Below, in pieces: positions 18,450 to 27,867 of a stretch of DNA of 40,207 nt. The notes under the pieces were generated by a model. The model was not told where the DNA came from. It ran no database searches and worked only from the letters and a program-made list of their open reading frames with translations. Numbering within the stretch: the stretch's first letter is position 1; each line of letters opens with the position of its first letter. The stretch comes from a virus, in IMG/VR virus record IMGVR_UViG_3300008267_000318, positions 1-40,207 of that record; one strand, 5' to 3'. Made by a program: the position numbers and the translations under genes.

Positions 18450-20658
18450 AATAACACAACGTCCTACCTTAAAGCGAGGTACTGATGATGAAAACTTCGT
18501 ATTAAAAAGAAGACGTCAGCAACCTCCTATCATAATAGGTCAACCTATTGACAATGTGTACCAGTTTAGGTATACAAAGGATGGTAAACCGATGAAAGTA
18601 CCGCAATTGGACAACGCTGTTAGTCTTGTTGTCGGTATTGGCTTTACTATAACTGTGCTTTCAATGGATCCATCTAACACCGATGATCCAACAGACACTA
18701 CCAATATCACTTACATTTGGAAATATAATGGCAATGAGGTGTATGTTGCAAATAATCAAAACAAAGGTAAGGGAACTAACACACTAAGATTTACAGACAG
18801 CCAATCTCGCATAGGTCTGACTGGAGTATATACTTGCGAAGTTACTAATAGATACGGTACTACCACCACAGCACCATTTCAATTGAACATACTAGACACT
18901 GCACGAGTACCGTTGTTTTATAGAAATCTAATAGCAAACGGATCTGGCCATGATGGTACAGAGGGATGGGAGGCTGATGATCAAATCACAGTGAGTGAGT
19001 TTGCACCACCAAATATGTGGATAAATCACTTTGGTTCTATTGATAGAATGGTAGGCAACAAAGATGGCGATGGAAACTTATTAGAAACACAACCGCTCAA
19101 CCCGTTCAGGTTTTCCATGCAGAGCAACTTTTCAAGCCTTGAGAGGTACCTAACAGATGCAGCCTTTGCAAGAAGCATAGACAGCGCAGGTTTGTGGAGA
19201 CACTGCAAGCCAAACATAATCCAAAACGAAAATCCTGATCAAAACTTTGCAACCTTTTTTCCGTCAATGAGGTACCTAGATGAGTACAACAAAAACACAC
19301 AAAAAGGAGATCGATTAGAGTTGGGATTGAGTAGTGTATCGACTTATTTTACACGCAAAGAGTTGGGATTTAAGAAAGACGGTGAACCACAAACGGTTCG
19401 TTTGTCCCAAACAATCGATATTGCCAACTACAAAAACCATATAGATGGCTATGTTGCCGGAGTAGATAGCATATTAGCAAGGTTTTTTTGCTACATAGGA
19501 ATAGGACTGGACAAATATGAGTACGAGTTGGTAACGGGAGACTTAGCAAATGAAGGAAGTCAGGTACCAAGTGACGTAGCGCTATTCCAACAAGCTATAC
19601 AGAAAGCTGGATTTGCTCTTTTTTCAATAACAAACATACCAACAAACGAAGAGATATACGCAAAGGCAGTGGAAATATATACACAGGAAGGTGGTTTATT
19701 TACCAACGCCTCTCCCACCATATTAAATGGGGAGTTCGAAAAGCGTAATACTTTCATTTTAAGCGCAGATCAATTGAGATTGGTAGCAAGAGACACATCT
19801 ATATCAAAACTAAATTTAAACACGGTAACACGAATAAATCTAATACCAAAAGTCCACAACACAGCAAATGTAAAAATAACAGCCCTCAGAGAAGGACTAC
19901 CTCCAGTAGAATTAGCTTCTATTGCAGGACCTAACGAAGATGATCTGTTTGCTGTAAAAGAGCTTGCATTTCTTTCATTCCACCTACAACGAGTGTTTAG
20001 TAATGCTACAACAGCACAGAGCATACCAATATACCTAAAGGATAAAAAGATATGCACAATAGGCTCTAGTGCAACCCAAGCAAATACGGCCTACATAAAC
20101 ACAAGGATCCAAGAACAGGCTCCAGACCTGTTTGCAGAATACTACGATGTGCAAAAAACTAACAAAGGAGTTCTTTCTGACCCAGGAGCCCAAGCCTTTT
20201 TTGCCGTAGGTAGTAGTTTTTCCATACCACCAAAGACGAGATCGATCCAGATAGCAATTACTATGGATCACAATTCGATAGCATACAACAACGTAAGCCC
20301 ACAGAGCGGTGAGATTGTTTGGAGCGAATCAACGCTTTATGCAGAGCATTTAGATACGACATCCGTCAACGGACAATACTACAAAGCAGGTTTACCAAAG
20401 ATAGGAGTAACGCAAATGAAGCTATCTCTATACGATAATGAGTACAGCCGTATACCAGAATACTCAACCTTCTTTATTCCACAAAACAGTATTTACTCAC
20501 TAAGACGTCGAGAGCTGCAAATTAGATCGGTAGACGATAGTTTGCAACCTTCATACTTTATAGTTGCAAAACCCGATACGTTCTACACACCAACTCCGGC
20601 AGAGCAACAAGAGATCAATTTAGATCCAACATCAGGAACCATACCTACACGTAGGTAA
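18433..20658 (+). CDS. Baseplate/tail protein with Ig-like domain, paralogue B
   Basis: A 741-aa protein with a GTG start at 18433 inside the last 17 bases of paralogue A. The next in-frame ATG (residue 54) would cut into coherent sequence. After a basic N-terminus (VLKRRRQQPP), residues ~60-155 are an Ig-like domain with W96 (YIWKYNG) and the G-Y-T-C motif (Y133, C135) in GVYTCEVTNRYG. The following LFYRNLIANGSGHDGTEGW and IDIANYKNHIDGYVAG...ARFFCYIG align with the same blocks of paralogue A, so the two arose by tandem duplication. Paralogue B lacks ~300 residues relative to A. A 37-base gap follows. Confidence 0.78.
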   Translation: MKESYKITQRPTLKRGTDDENFVLKRRRQQPPIIIGQPIDNVYQFRYTKDGKPMKVPQLDNAVSLVVGIGFTITVLSMDPSNTDDPTDTTNITYIWKYNGNEVYVANNQNKGKGTNTLRFTDSQSRIGLTGVYTCEVTNRYGTTTTAPFQLNILDTARVPLFYRNLIANGSGHDGTEGWEADDQITVSEFAPPNMWINHFGSIDRMVGNKDGDGNLLETQPLNPFRFSMQSNFSSLERYLTDAAFARSIDSAGLWRHCKPNIIQNENPDQNFATFFPSMRYLDEYNKNTQKGDRLELGLSSVSTYFTRKELGFKKDGEPQTVRLSQTIDIANYKNHIDGYVAGVDSILARFFCYIGIGLDKYEYELVTGDLANEGSQVPSDVALFQQAIQKAGFALFSITNIPTNEEIYAKAVEIYTQEGGLFTNASPTILNGEFEKRNTFILSADQLRLVARDTSISKLNLNTVTRINLIPKVHNTANVKITALREGLPPVELASIAGPNEDDLFAVKELAFLSFHLQRVFSNATTAQSIPIYLKDKKICTIGSSATQANTAYINTRIQEQAPDLFAEYYDVQKTNKGVLSDPGAQAFFAVGSSFSIPPKTRSIQIAITMDHNSIAYNNVSPQSGEIVWSESTLYAEHLDTTSVNGQYYKAGLPKIGVTQMKLSLYDNEYSRIPEYSTFFIPQNSIYSLRRRELQIRSVDDSLQPSYFIVAKPDTFYTPTPAEQQEINLDPTSGTIPTRR

Positions 20659-20681
20659 TATACACAAGAAGCTAACTTAGG

Positions 20682-20690
20682 TATATTTAT
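20682..20690 (+). promoter_or_regulatory. Candidate late promoter element (TATATTTAT)
   Basis: TATATTTAT lies in the 37-base gap before the 1731-aa gene, with only 5 bases between its end and the ATG at 20696. If it is a -10-type element, transcription would begin at about the start codon itself, giving a leaderless mRNA. The spacing is identical to the elements before 27915 and 37638. Confidence 0.5.
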
Positions 20691-20695
20691 ATTCA

Positions 20696-23600
20696 ATGGC
20701 AAAGAAATTAACTAGCTCACAAGTATCGTACATCAAGGACAAGCCAGCTAAAGTTAGCACAACAATGGCCAAACCTCTAACACCGGTTAACTTGATTACG
20801 GTGCCGCAAAGCTTTGGTACGTACAAACTAAAACAACCGTTTGACTATCCGCTTGATGATATTGTAATTGACGTTTACAACAGAAACGGCCAACTACTAG
20901 AGACATTGCCAACACCTACAGGACCGGTGTTGGATTTTACGATAGAGAGCGACTCTATTTCAATAGACCTTGAACAGCAGTTAAAGAATTACAATTATCT
21001 AGCTGGAGAGTTTACTGTTGAGATAAGAGCGATAAGAAATTATCTAGGAGCTGCACAAGGTGCTAAACTGCAAATACAAGAGGTATCAAACGACAGACTT
21101 GAAATCAGAGTAGTACCAGCCTTGATCAATCCAAACGCACAAGGCAAAACTGAAAATAGCGATACAATCTTCCAAGATTTCTTTTCTACTGGATTTTTTC
21201 AACTAGATAAGCTTAGTGTGCTGCCAAACTTAAAAGTTTACTGGACACAGCAAGACTCGGTAAAGGTATTTGACTATCTACAAGACAAATTTACTGTACA
21301 GCTTAGTCCGTACAGCATCATCTTCAAGTTAATTGAACCTCTACCAAGCACATTATCGGTAGACGACTTTGTTTGGATAACTCAAGAGGTTAGTGAGCCA
21401 GTAGTAGAGAATGTCATAATAATTCCACCAATCCAAACTAATCAAAAAACACGGATTGCAGGACCAAATTTTGACATCAATGCTAAAAAGTCATTACAAC
21501 AATCAACTAGCTATAAGAACTGGGACAGCGTATTAACTTATGCAAGTTCAAGCATACTTAACGTAGCTTACTCACAATCATTGGTAGAAGGCATACCACT
21601 GAATATCGATTATACGAGATATGAAAACTTTGTCCACTTTGGCAGCGCTCATAGTAGAGTTTTCAACTTCACAGAAAAGGTTAAAAAATTAGAATACTAC
21701 CAAAATATAATCGATTCTATTTCTACAGACTTAATTGGACTGTCAGAAGGAAGCGTCAGTTCAAGTGCATATCACATAGCACAAAGGCAGACGTATCAGA
21801 ATAAAATAGACACAATAAAGGGGGCATTTGATGGATTTGAGCGCTATATGTACTACGAATCATCAAGCTACGTCACTAATAGTTTTGGTGAATTTCTAGA
21901 CGCAGCTTGGCCAAAGTCCAATAGCGAAAAACCTTATACACTATACGGATCAAATACGACCCAAGTGCAAAACTGGTTAACAGGCATATACGAATCAGCA
22001 AGCGTCTACGATCAAAACAATCCACATAGACTGCAATCGTTTGTACCAAGTCATATCTTAGAAGACGAAGCAAATGAAACAGCTTTGGTGTTAGTGGATA
22101 TGATTGGACATTACTTTGATGCGCAATATAGCTACGTTGATCATTTTACAAAAATACACAATCGAGATCAAAGCCTAACTGAAGGGTTTGCAAAAGATTT
22201 AGTTTATCACATTGCACAAAGCTTAGGAGCAGACTTCGACAATGGACAGTCATTTGATGACTTATGGTCCTATACTTTAGGATTCAATTCATCTGGAAGC
22301 TTTGATAATGCGCTAAACTTATCATCCGAAGATCGTACCCGTGAAATATGGAAACGTATTATTACAAACTTACCATATCTTACAAGAACAAGAGGAACGG
22401 AGAGAGGATTAAGAGCGTTAATTAACTGCTTTGGTTTGCCGTCTACCATTATTCGTATTAGAGAGTTTGGAGGCCCAGAACCTGATTTTGACACACAATC
22501 AACATACAACCACGATAGATTCTATTACGGATTAAACGTAGGAGCTGGTAGCACAACGATATCAGGATCATACTTAGTAGCACCATGGTCAGCAAGTAGA
22601 GCAAATCAAACTCCAATAGGAGTGCAAATTCGTTTCAAAGCTGCACCGTTTTCTGGTAGCGTCACTCGATACAACTTAATGTCGTGGTACACGGCGTCAA
22701 TAGGACCGGAGTGGGACCCAGCTGGAACATTTACCAATGCATACGGATCTACGCTATCAAACCCATACGGAGCTTTAGATATAGGAAGGGATAGTGGTGG
22801 TGATTTCATAGAATACATACCTAACGGCGGTAACTCCGATATGGTACTAACAGGCAGTAATGCGTTAAAATTATACATACCATCATCCTCTAACACATCA
22901 ACTCTATTTGATGGAGATTGGATAACACTATATCTCAGAGAAACTGGTAGCTGGTCAACACCAATATTATCAGCATCCTTTGAGCTATTTGCTGGTAAAA
23001 AGTCTGCATATAGCGAAACGCCGTTAATTTACAGCGCAAGCATATTATATACAGGTAGTATTAGCGATACGCTTGGGAGCGTAGGGTACAGAGCCTCAAG
23101 AGCTGGTATCTATTGGTCGGGATATGCTGATTCTCCAAATGGTTTTAAGTGGTTAGTGATAGGTAGCTCTAGTAAAGCGAACTCTTTTGCACAAACAACA
23201 GCAAGCTTCAGTGCAAGTATCCAAGAGCTAAGATTTTGGGGACAACAAAACTCTCTCAATGTACCAAAAGTATCAAGTGGTTCAATACTAGCCCAATCAG
23301 AAGGTTTAAATTTAGATCAAAGTCCATTCTACGCACACGTAATTAGCCCAACTACAATCGTAGGACAAAACTACGAAAACCAAAACTGGACTGGTGCAAC
23401 TAGTAGCTACAACGACTTAAATTTTAGATTGAATCTTGGAACAAATAACGTAAGGAGTAATCTCAACACTGTATGGACTGGTTCAAGTTACACCACCTTT
23501 ATCGTAACCTCATCCACAGTCACCTCAAATCAATTTAATATACAATACAACAGACCTTTGCTGGCTAGTGGTGGTTTTGCAACAGCATCCTACACCACAT

Positions 23601-25891
23601 CATCAATGTCTTCGTCAGTAAACATAGCTGACTATCCTACAGGATATAATTTATATATAATTGACAGAAATAACTTTGGTATAAACGGAACGCCAAACTA
23701 TGCTAGGTTGATTCTCGATATGCTAGACGCTGGATATAGTATATTTACAGTTGGAAACGATTCAACCCAAACCAACGCAACTGGATCAGGTGGTACAACT
23801 TGGCCTATTATATCGTCATCAATAGCACCAAGCTTTGCAAACAGCTTCTCAGGATCAAAAGCGTCGGGGTCTTTTGGAATACCTAGCAATCACGCTATAG
23901 GATTTGGTTGGACAAATTGGGGAGATAACGACACTGATAGTGGACAGTGGATCGACAAGCTAAAATCAAACCCAGGCCCAAACACAGTTGCGTATCCGTT
24001 AGCGGTGTCAGGAGGATTACAACTAACGACAACTCCAGACACAAATACAACTGCACACATGCTAGGCTTCTATGCGGTTAATACAATGTCTGGTGGAAGA
24101 TGGGTTCATACGCAAAATCGTAACCACAACCAACTCTTCGTAAGCTCATCAGGAGTAATATCGCATCAGATTATTAACTTTCTAATGAAAACGCCAAAAA
24201 TGGCGTACGCATCAGGATCGGAACCAAATCAAGCATCTTCCTGGACAGCACCGGCAGCATTAGTGTCGTTTGATAGTAGTACAGGATCCTACTGGACACC
24301 AGTAGTAGAGACAAACTATATGCCATGGCCAGATATATCAGGCAATCGTCAAGTAAGTAATAAGATAAGAGTTGATCAAACCTACCAACCAAGTGAACAA
24401 CTTTACTGGAATGTTAAAACAGAAAAAGGACTGCAAGACTCGCAGCCAACAGATAGTCCAAGACTAGGGGTTTACTTATCAACGGCTGATCAAGTTAATG
24501 AAGATATTGCTGAGCAGTTTGGAGGCATTCACTTAGATGATTACATAGGAAGCTATGCCGATGTATACGAGAGTTCATACGATTCATTAGAAGACGTTCA
24601 ACGTGAGTACTTTAAAAAGTACGGATGGAGACAAGATGCTCGATTCAAATCACAAAACTACATTAGGCTTTTAAGTAATTTTGATGGTGCTTTATTTAAC
24701 CTAGTTAAGCAATTTGTTCCTTATCGTGCAAATTTGCAAACAGGACTAGTAGTAGAACCACACATCCTACATAGGCCAAAGATTGCAAGCAGAAAGCCAA
24801 CAATTGAAGACCTATCCTACGAAGCACTAATTGAGATCCCAGATCAAACACAAACACCAGGTGGCGCAATACAAGATGCTGCTGGAGGTGGCCAAGCCAA
24901 TTACGTTTGGGAAGCTGAGATAGACCAGCAATACGTAACCCCAGTAGGAGATTATCCAACACAAGTAGATGGAGCAGTTTCAACAGAAACAACTCTAACC
25001 GTCAGAGGGTTGCAAAATGAGTTCAATAACGGACAGGTTGAGGAGCAAGGAGTATACGATGGATCGCTTTATAGCACAGTGCATGTAGATGAGACTTCAT
25101 ATGGCCGTAATAAGTCGGAAGGATCTCAATACGATTTTTACACATGGTTTAAAACTGGATCAGGGGATCGAGACTACTATTATAGTAGAGCAAATTCAAG
25201 AGACTATTGGGATCCGATTCAAACCGTTGTATTAGATAGTAGAAAATCCGAAACAATGCTGATAGCAGATGCTGGAGTATCGTATAACGGATCTGATATA
25301 TACAAAGGCACTGGGTCCTTTTTGACAGGAGGCTCTAGCCTTACGCTAACAATGGGTGCAGTGGCAGATGCAAACTTAGACGTTTCGGGATCGTTGAGGA
25401 CACTAGGTGTACGTGTAGCAACTACATCACAATCCATTGAAAGTTACTATGATGTAAATAGAGCTTGGATACTCAATAGGTCATTTGGATATATGGTATA
25501 CTCTGTATCTGGTAGTGTTGCAAATGCTACTGGCTCCATAAAATTCAATGCATTTTCACCACAAGCCGATTACTTTGACGTAAGTCTTGAGGCATATAGG
25601 AACTCCAGTGCGGTTGCAACAACCATGTCTATCTGGTATGGTGACAGTGGTTCAACATCTACGCCAGACAGAACAGAAAATCTCTCAACAACCTCTACGA
25701 CAATCTACAACCAGAGAGTTTTACAATCACAAATACAAAACCGTGACTTGTATATTGAGTTTTATGTAAACGCAAACACAGGCGTTAACACATCTTACTC
25801 TAATATAATAGACGATCTTGCAGTAAAGGCATATAAGTACGCACAAGTTCAAGACTATCATTGTATCAGAAGTATAACGGATCAAAATTAA
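20696..25891 (+). CDS. Very large multidomain tail/baseplate protein (frame disrupted near C-terminus)
   Basis: A 1731-aa structural protein. The N-terminal ~250 residues are beta-rich. Residues ~540-595 contain NLPYLTRTRGTERGLRALIN followed by CFGLPSTIIRIREFGG, a motif recurrent in tail proteins of contractile systems near fibre attachment. About 600-890 looks like LamG/concanavalin-type beta-sandwiches (Ser/Gly/Thr-rich). About 984-1165 reads like an inserted Rossmann-type domain (YNLYIIDRNNFG, YARLILDMLDAGYSIFTVGN, GGRWVHTQ, SHQIINFLM), reminiscent of class-I glutamine-amidotransferase-like/ThuA folds. About 1290-1365 is helical. The last ten codons (CIRSITDQN, stop) look unnatural, and a good continuation exists in the -1 frame (see separate entry). 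Likely a peripheral baseplate or fibre-linking protein; the exact role is inferred. Confidence 0.78.
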   Translation: MAKKLTSSQVSYIKDKPAKVSTTMAKPLTPVNLITVPQSFGTYKLKQPFDYPLDDIVIDVYNRNGQLLETLPTPTGPVLDFTIESDSISIDLEQQLKNYNYLAGEFTVEIRAIRNYLGAAQGAKLQIQEVSNDRLEIRVVPALINPNAQGKTENSDTIFQDFFSTGFFQLDKLSVLPNLKVYWTQQDSVKVFDYLQDKFTVQLSPYSIIFKLIEPLPSTLSVDDFVWITQEVSEPVVENVIIIPPIQTNQKTRIAGPNFDINAKKSLQQSTSYKNWDSVLTYASSSILNVAYSQSLVEGIPLNIDYTRYENFVHFGSAHSRVFNFTEKVKKLEYYQNIIDSISTDLIGLSEGSVSSSAYHIAQRQTYQNKIDTIKGAFDGFERYMYYESSSYVTNSFGEFLDAAWPKSNSEKPYTLYGSNTTQVQNWLTGIYESASVYDQNNPHRLQSFVPSHILEDEANETALVLVDMIGHYFDAQYSYVDHFTKIHNRDQSLTEGFAKDLVYHIAQSLGADFDNGQSFDDLWSYTLGFNSSGSFDNALNLSSEDRTREIWKRIITNLPYLTRTRGTERGLRALINCFGLPSTIIRIREFGGPEPDFDTQSTYNHDRFYYGLNVGAGSTTISGSYLVAPWSASRANQTPIGVQIRFKAAPFSGSVTRYNLMSWYTASIGPEWDPAGTFTNAYGSTLSNPYGALDIGRDSGGDFIEYIPNGGNSDMVLTGSNALKLYIPSSSNTSTLFDGDWITLYLRETGSWSTPILSASFELFAGKKSAYSETPLIYSASILYTGSISDTLGSVGYRASRAGIYWSGYADSPNGFKWLVIGSSSKANSFAQTTASFSASIQELRFWGQQNSLNVPKVSSGSILAQSEGLNLDQSPFYAHVISPTTIVGQNYENQNWTGATSSYNDLNFRLNLGTNNVRSNLNTVWTGSSYTTFIVTSSTVTSNQFNIQYNRPLLASGGFATASYTTSSMSSSVNIADYPTGYNLYIIDRNNFGINGTPNYARLILDMLDAGYSIFTVGNDSTQTNATGSGGTTWPIISSSIAPSFANSFSGSKASGSFGIPSNHAIGFGWTNWGDNDTDSGQWIDKLKSNPGPNTVAYPLAVSGGLQLTTTPDTNTTAHMLGFYAVNTMSGGRWVHTQNRNHNQLFVSSSGVISHQIINFLMKTPKMAYASGSEPNQASSWTAPAALVSFDSSTGSYWTPVVETNYMPWPDISGNRQVSNKIRVDQTYQPSEQLYWNVKTEKGLQDSQPTDSPRLGVYLSTADQVNEDIAEQFGGIHLDDYIGSYADVYESSYDSLEDVQREYFKKYGWRQDARFKSQNYIRLLSNFDGALFNLVKQFVPYRANLQTGLVVEPHILHRPKIASRKPTIEDLSYEALIEIPDQTQTPGGAIQDAAGGGQANYVWEAEIDQQYVTPVGDYPTQVDGAVSTETTLTVRGLQNEFNNGQVEEQGVYDGSLYSTVHVDETSYGRNKSEGSQYDFYTWFKTGSGDRDYYYSRANSRDYWDPIQTVVLDSRKSETMLIADAGVSYNGSDIYKGTGSFLTGGSSLTLTMGAVADANLDVSGSLRTLGVRVATTSQSIESYYDVNRAWILNRSFGYMVYSVSGSVANATGSIKFNAFSPQADYFDVSLEAYRNSSAVATTMSIWYGDSGSTSTPDRTENLSTTSTTIYNQRVLQSQIQNRDLYIEFYVNANTGVNTSYSNIIDDLAVKAYKYAQVQDYHCIRSITDQN

Positions 25892-26019
25892 CATCAAATG
25901 ACTATAACGAAGATAGTCCTGATACAATTGACGGAGGACCGGTGATATCTATTATAGAAGGACCTGGAGTAACAGTAGCCGTTAATCCAAATTCAAATGG
26001 AACGTATACTTTCAGATAA
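25861..26019 (+). other. Out-of-frame C-terminal continuation of the 1731-aa protein
   Basis: In the -1 frame relative to the upstream gene, bases 25861-26016 read LYQKYNGSKLTSNDYNEDSP, then DTIDGGPVISIIEGPG and VAVNPNSNGTYTFR before TAA at 26017-26019. The 'YNGSKLTS..YN.DSPDTIDGGPV' wording is typical of the C-termini of phage tail proteins, and it fills most of the 159-base gap otherwise left empty. Either a single-base indel (real or a sequencing/assembly error) around 25850-25870 split the gene, or the ribosome changes frame there. No classic X-XXY-YYZ slippery heptamer is visible. A separate 52-aa gene starting at TTG 25861 is possible but less likely. Confidence 0.6.
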
Positions 26020-26023
26020 TCGA

Positions 26024-26041
26024 TATATTTATATATAAATA
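26024..26041 (+). promoter_or_regulatory. Candidate late promoter with perfect 16-bp palindrome
   Basis: TATATTTAT (26024-26032) overlaps TATTTATA joined to TATAAATA (26026-26041), a perfect 16-bp palindrome. The right half is the exact T4 late-promoter consensus TATAAATA on the + strand, nine bases before the ATG at 26051. The left half is the element seen elsewhere in this window. An A-rich leader (AAAACAAAA) precedes the start. Confidence 0.55.
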
Positions 26042-26050
26042 AAAACAAAA

Positions 26051-26764
26051 ATGGGATATTTAGATAACTCAACAGTCACGGTAGACGCCATCCTAACAAA
26101 CAAAGGACGTCAAATCCTAGCAGCAGGAGGCCAGCTTAACATTACAAAATTTGCTGTAGCAGATGATGAGATCGATTACACATTGTGGAATCCGTCACAT
26201 ACACTAGGTTCTAACTACTACGGAGCGGTGATTGAAGCTATGCCTGTCGTAGAAGCACTGCCAGACGAAACTCAATTGATGAGATATAAGTTAGTAACCC
26301 TCCCAAAAGACGTAACTGGTATTCCAGCCGTAACAATTGGAAGAAATACTGTATCAATCACGTCAGCGAACCAAAAAGAAACCATCACCCCAACAGTAAC
26401 AAACTTTGCTGGTGGTAACTCAACTCTAGGATACACAGCAATCATATCAGACGACACTGTTGCGACTATAGAGGTTGTTGGAGGAACACCAGCTAGAACA
26501 ATGGCAGTAGGAGCTGGTGCACAAGCATTAAATGCAGGTGCATCTGTAACTAACTTCTTGGATGACGAAGCAACCGGAATTACCACAGCAGGTAAGTCTA
26601 TTACAAGAACTGGTATGTCGTTCGAGATTAAGGCTGCAAGCGGAACAACTGGTCAAGGAGCTAAATCATGTTTATTGACATTGATTGGAAATGAAACTGG
26701 TGGATTTAAGACAGTGACAATCACTGTTAACGTACCATTGTTGGCTGATGTAGGACAAAGATAA
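26051..26764 (+). CDS. Phage virion structural protein with conserved N-terminal module and Ig/BIG-like C-terminus
   Basis: A 237-aa protein. The N-terminus, MGYLDNSTVTVDAILTNKGR followed by ITKFAVADDEIDYTLWN, matches a module common in marine T4-like and other myophages ('DavLT..Gr..la.g...I.kFaLaDDEidY'), known as a virion structural protein. Residues ~100-230 are beta-strand-rich with Thr, Val and Ala (TVATIEVVGG, KTVTITVNVPL), consistent with an Ig/BIG-type sandwich. The gene has its own upstream promoter-like palindrome and an A-rich leader, suggesting high expression. The next gene starts after 19 bases. Confidence 0.78.
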   Translation: MGYLDNSTVTVDAILTNKGRQILAAGGQLNITKFAVADDEIDYTLWNPSHTLGSNYYGAVIEAMPVVEALPDETQLMRYKLVTLPKDVTGIPAVTIGRNTVSITSANQKETITPTVTNFAGGNSTLGYTAIISDDTVATIEVVGGTPARTMAVGAGAQALNAGASVTNFLDDEATGITTAGKSITRTGMSFEIKAASGTTGQGAKSCLLTLIGNETGGFKTVTITVNVPLLADVGQR

Positions 26765-26783
26765 TAAAGCATAAAAAAGTAAA

Positions 26784-27839
26784 ATGGCAAATATATACAA
26801 AAATTTTGGAGTAGACGATATCGTAGTCGGAGACATTCAAACAGTGAGTCAACCTCTTTGGTCGGAGAACATTAACGCACTATCAGGCGGATACTCCGCT
26901 GGTGTAGGTTTCTTCACATCATCAACTCAAATATCCCAAAGCGGTAACTACTACACAAACGTATACCACAGAAATCCAAATACAGACACAAACGCAGCCA
27001 TACAATTTTCCGTAGCATACGGTAATAGGGTTGGAAGCGGTTCGGTAGGAGACACAAACACAGTTGGTCAAAACGTAAACGACACACCAACAAGAGCTAT
27101 ATACGGTCAGTACAGAAACCTACTACTACCACCATCAGATACAGCATTTACTTTTAGTGGATCGACACCAAACGATATATTCGTAATCAATGTCGCACGT
27201 TCACGTTTCAAACAAAAATTAGATCCAGGAAACTGGACATTGAGAATTGGTAGCGGTAGTGGTGGTACTGGATCAGCAGGCTTAACAACTTTCCTATCTC
27301 TTACAGACAATAGCGGAGCAAACACTAATCCGGAAATCAACCAAGCAGGTCGTATTTTCTATGTAATGTCAGGATCTGATGGAACAACAGTCGGTACGTC
27401 TGTATACGGACTATTCTACCCAGATGCAGGTGTATACGTTCTCAATGCTACATTATTGAGTTCGTCACTAGGAATGACTCCAGGAACACAATTCAATACA
27501 GGAAGCAATTCTAACACCGTAAAGAACGCAGTATCGTTATATACTCGTATTAGTGCATCAAACTACTACGCAGCACGCAGTGAAGAAAAGATTACCTCGA
27601 CGCACTTCTTTGTTCGCATAACAAATAAGGAATTCAACTTTAGTAACAATCCTACGTTTGTAACAGGAAGTAATGGAGACTTTGTACACTCATCTATGTT
27701 GAGAAATCCAAGCGTCTATGTCACAACAATTGGTATGTACGACGATGCGAATCGATTGTTGGCAGTAGCTAAGTTAAGTCAACCGCTGCTAAAGACCTTT
27801 AATCGTGAAGCTTTGGTAAAAGTAAAACTAGACTACTAA
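26784..27839 (+). CDS. Virion structural protein, paralogue A of a tandem pair
   Basis: A 351-aa protein of a type common in T4-like marine phages. Recognisable blocks are NVYHRNPNTDTNAAIQFSVA, RAIYGQYRNLLLPP, and NVARSRFKQKLDPGNWTLRI (~130-155). The C-terminal ~75 residues (KEFNFSNNPTF ... VTTIGMYDDANRLLAVAKLS ... LVKVKLDY) are paralogous to the end of the 535-aa protein downstream. This suggests a shared attachment or tip domain. The start is preceded by an A-rich stretch (AAAAAAGTAAA) and no Shine-Dalgarno sequence. An intrinsic terminator follows 28 bases after the stop, so this is the last gene of its transcription unit. Confidence 0.78.
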   Translation: MANIYKNFGVDDIVVGDIQTVSQPLWSENINALSGGYSAGVGFFTSSTQISQSGNYYTNVYHRNPNTDTNAAIQFSVAYGNRVGSGSVGDTNTVGQNVNDTPTRAIYGQYRNLLLPPSDTAFTFSGSTPNDIFVINVARSRFKQKLDPGNWTLRIGSGSGGTGSAGLTTFLSLTDNSGANTNPEINQAGRIFYVMSGSDGTTVGTSVYGLFYPDAGVYVLNATLLSSSLGMTPGTQFNTGSNSNTVKNAVSLYTRISASNYYAARSEEKITSTHFFVRITNKEFNFSNNPTFVTGSNGDFVHSSMLRNPSVYVTTIGMYDDANRLLAVAKLSQPLLKTFNREALVKVKLDY

Positions 27840-27843
27840 CCCC

Positions 27844-27864
27844 TCTCAGAATAGTATTCCGAGA
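27844..27864 (+). other. Imperfect hairpin between stop codon and terminator
   Basis: TCTC-A-GAAT-AGT-ATTC-C-GAGA forms two 4-bp stems around a single A/C mismatch with a 3-base loop. It begins four bases after the 351-aa stop codon and ends three bases before the terminator stem, giving two hairpins in tandem. It could protect the mRNA 3' end or be a processing site. Confidence 0.5.
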
Positions 27865-27867
27865 CAG

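Noticed and set aside
25587-25769. 60-aa + strand open frame inside the 1731-aa gene
   Set aside because: It is in a different frame from both the main gene and the -1 continuation, with no coherent composition; a chance overlap.
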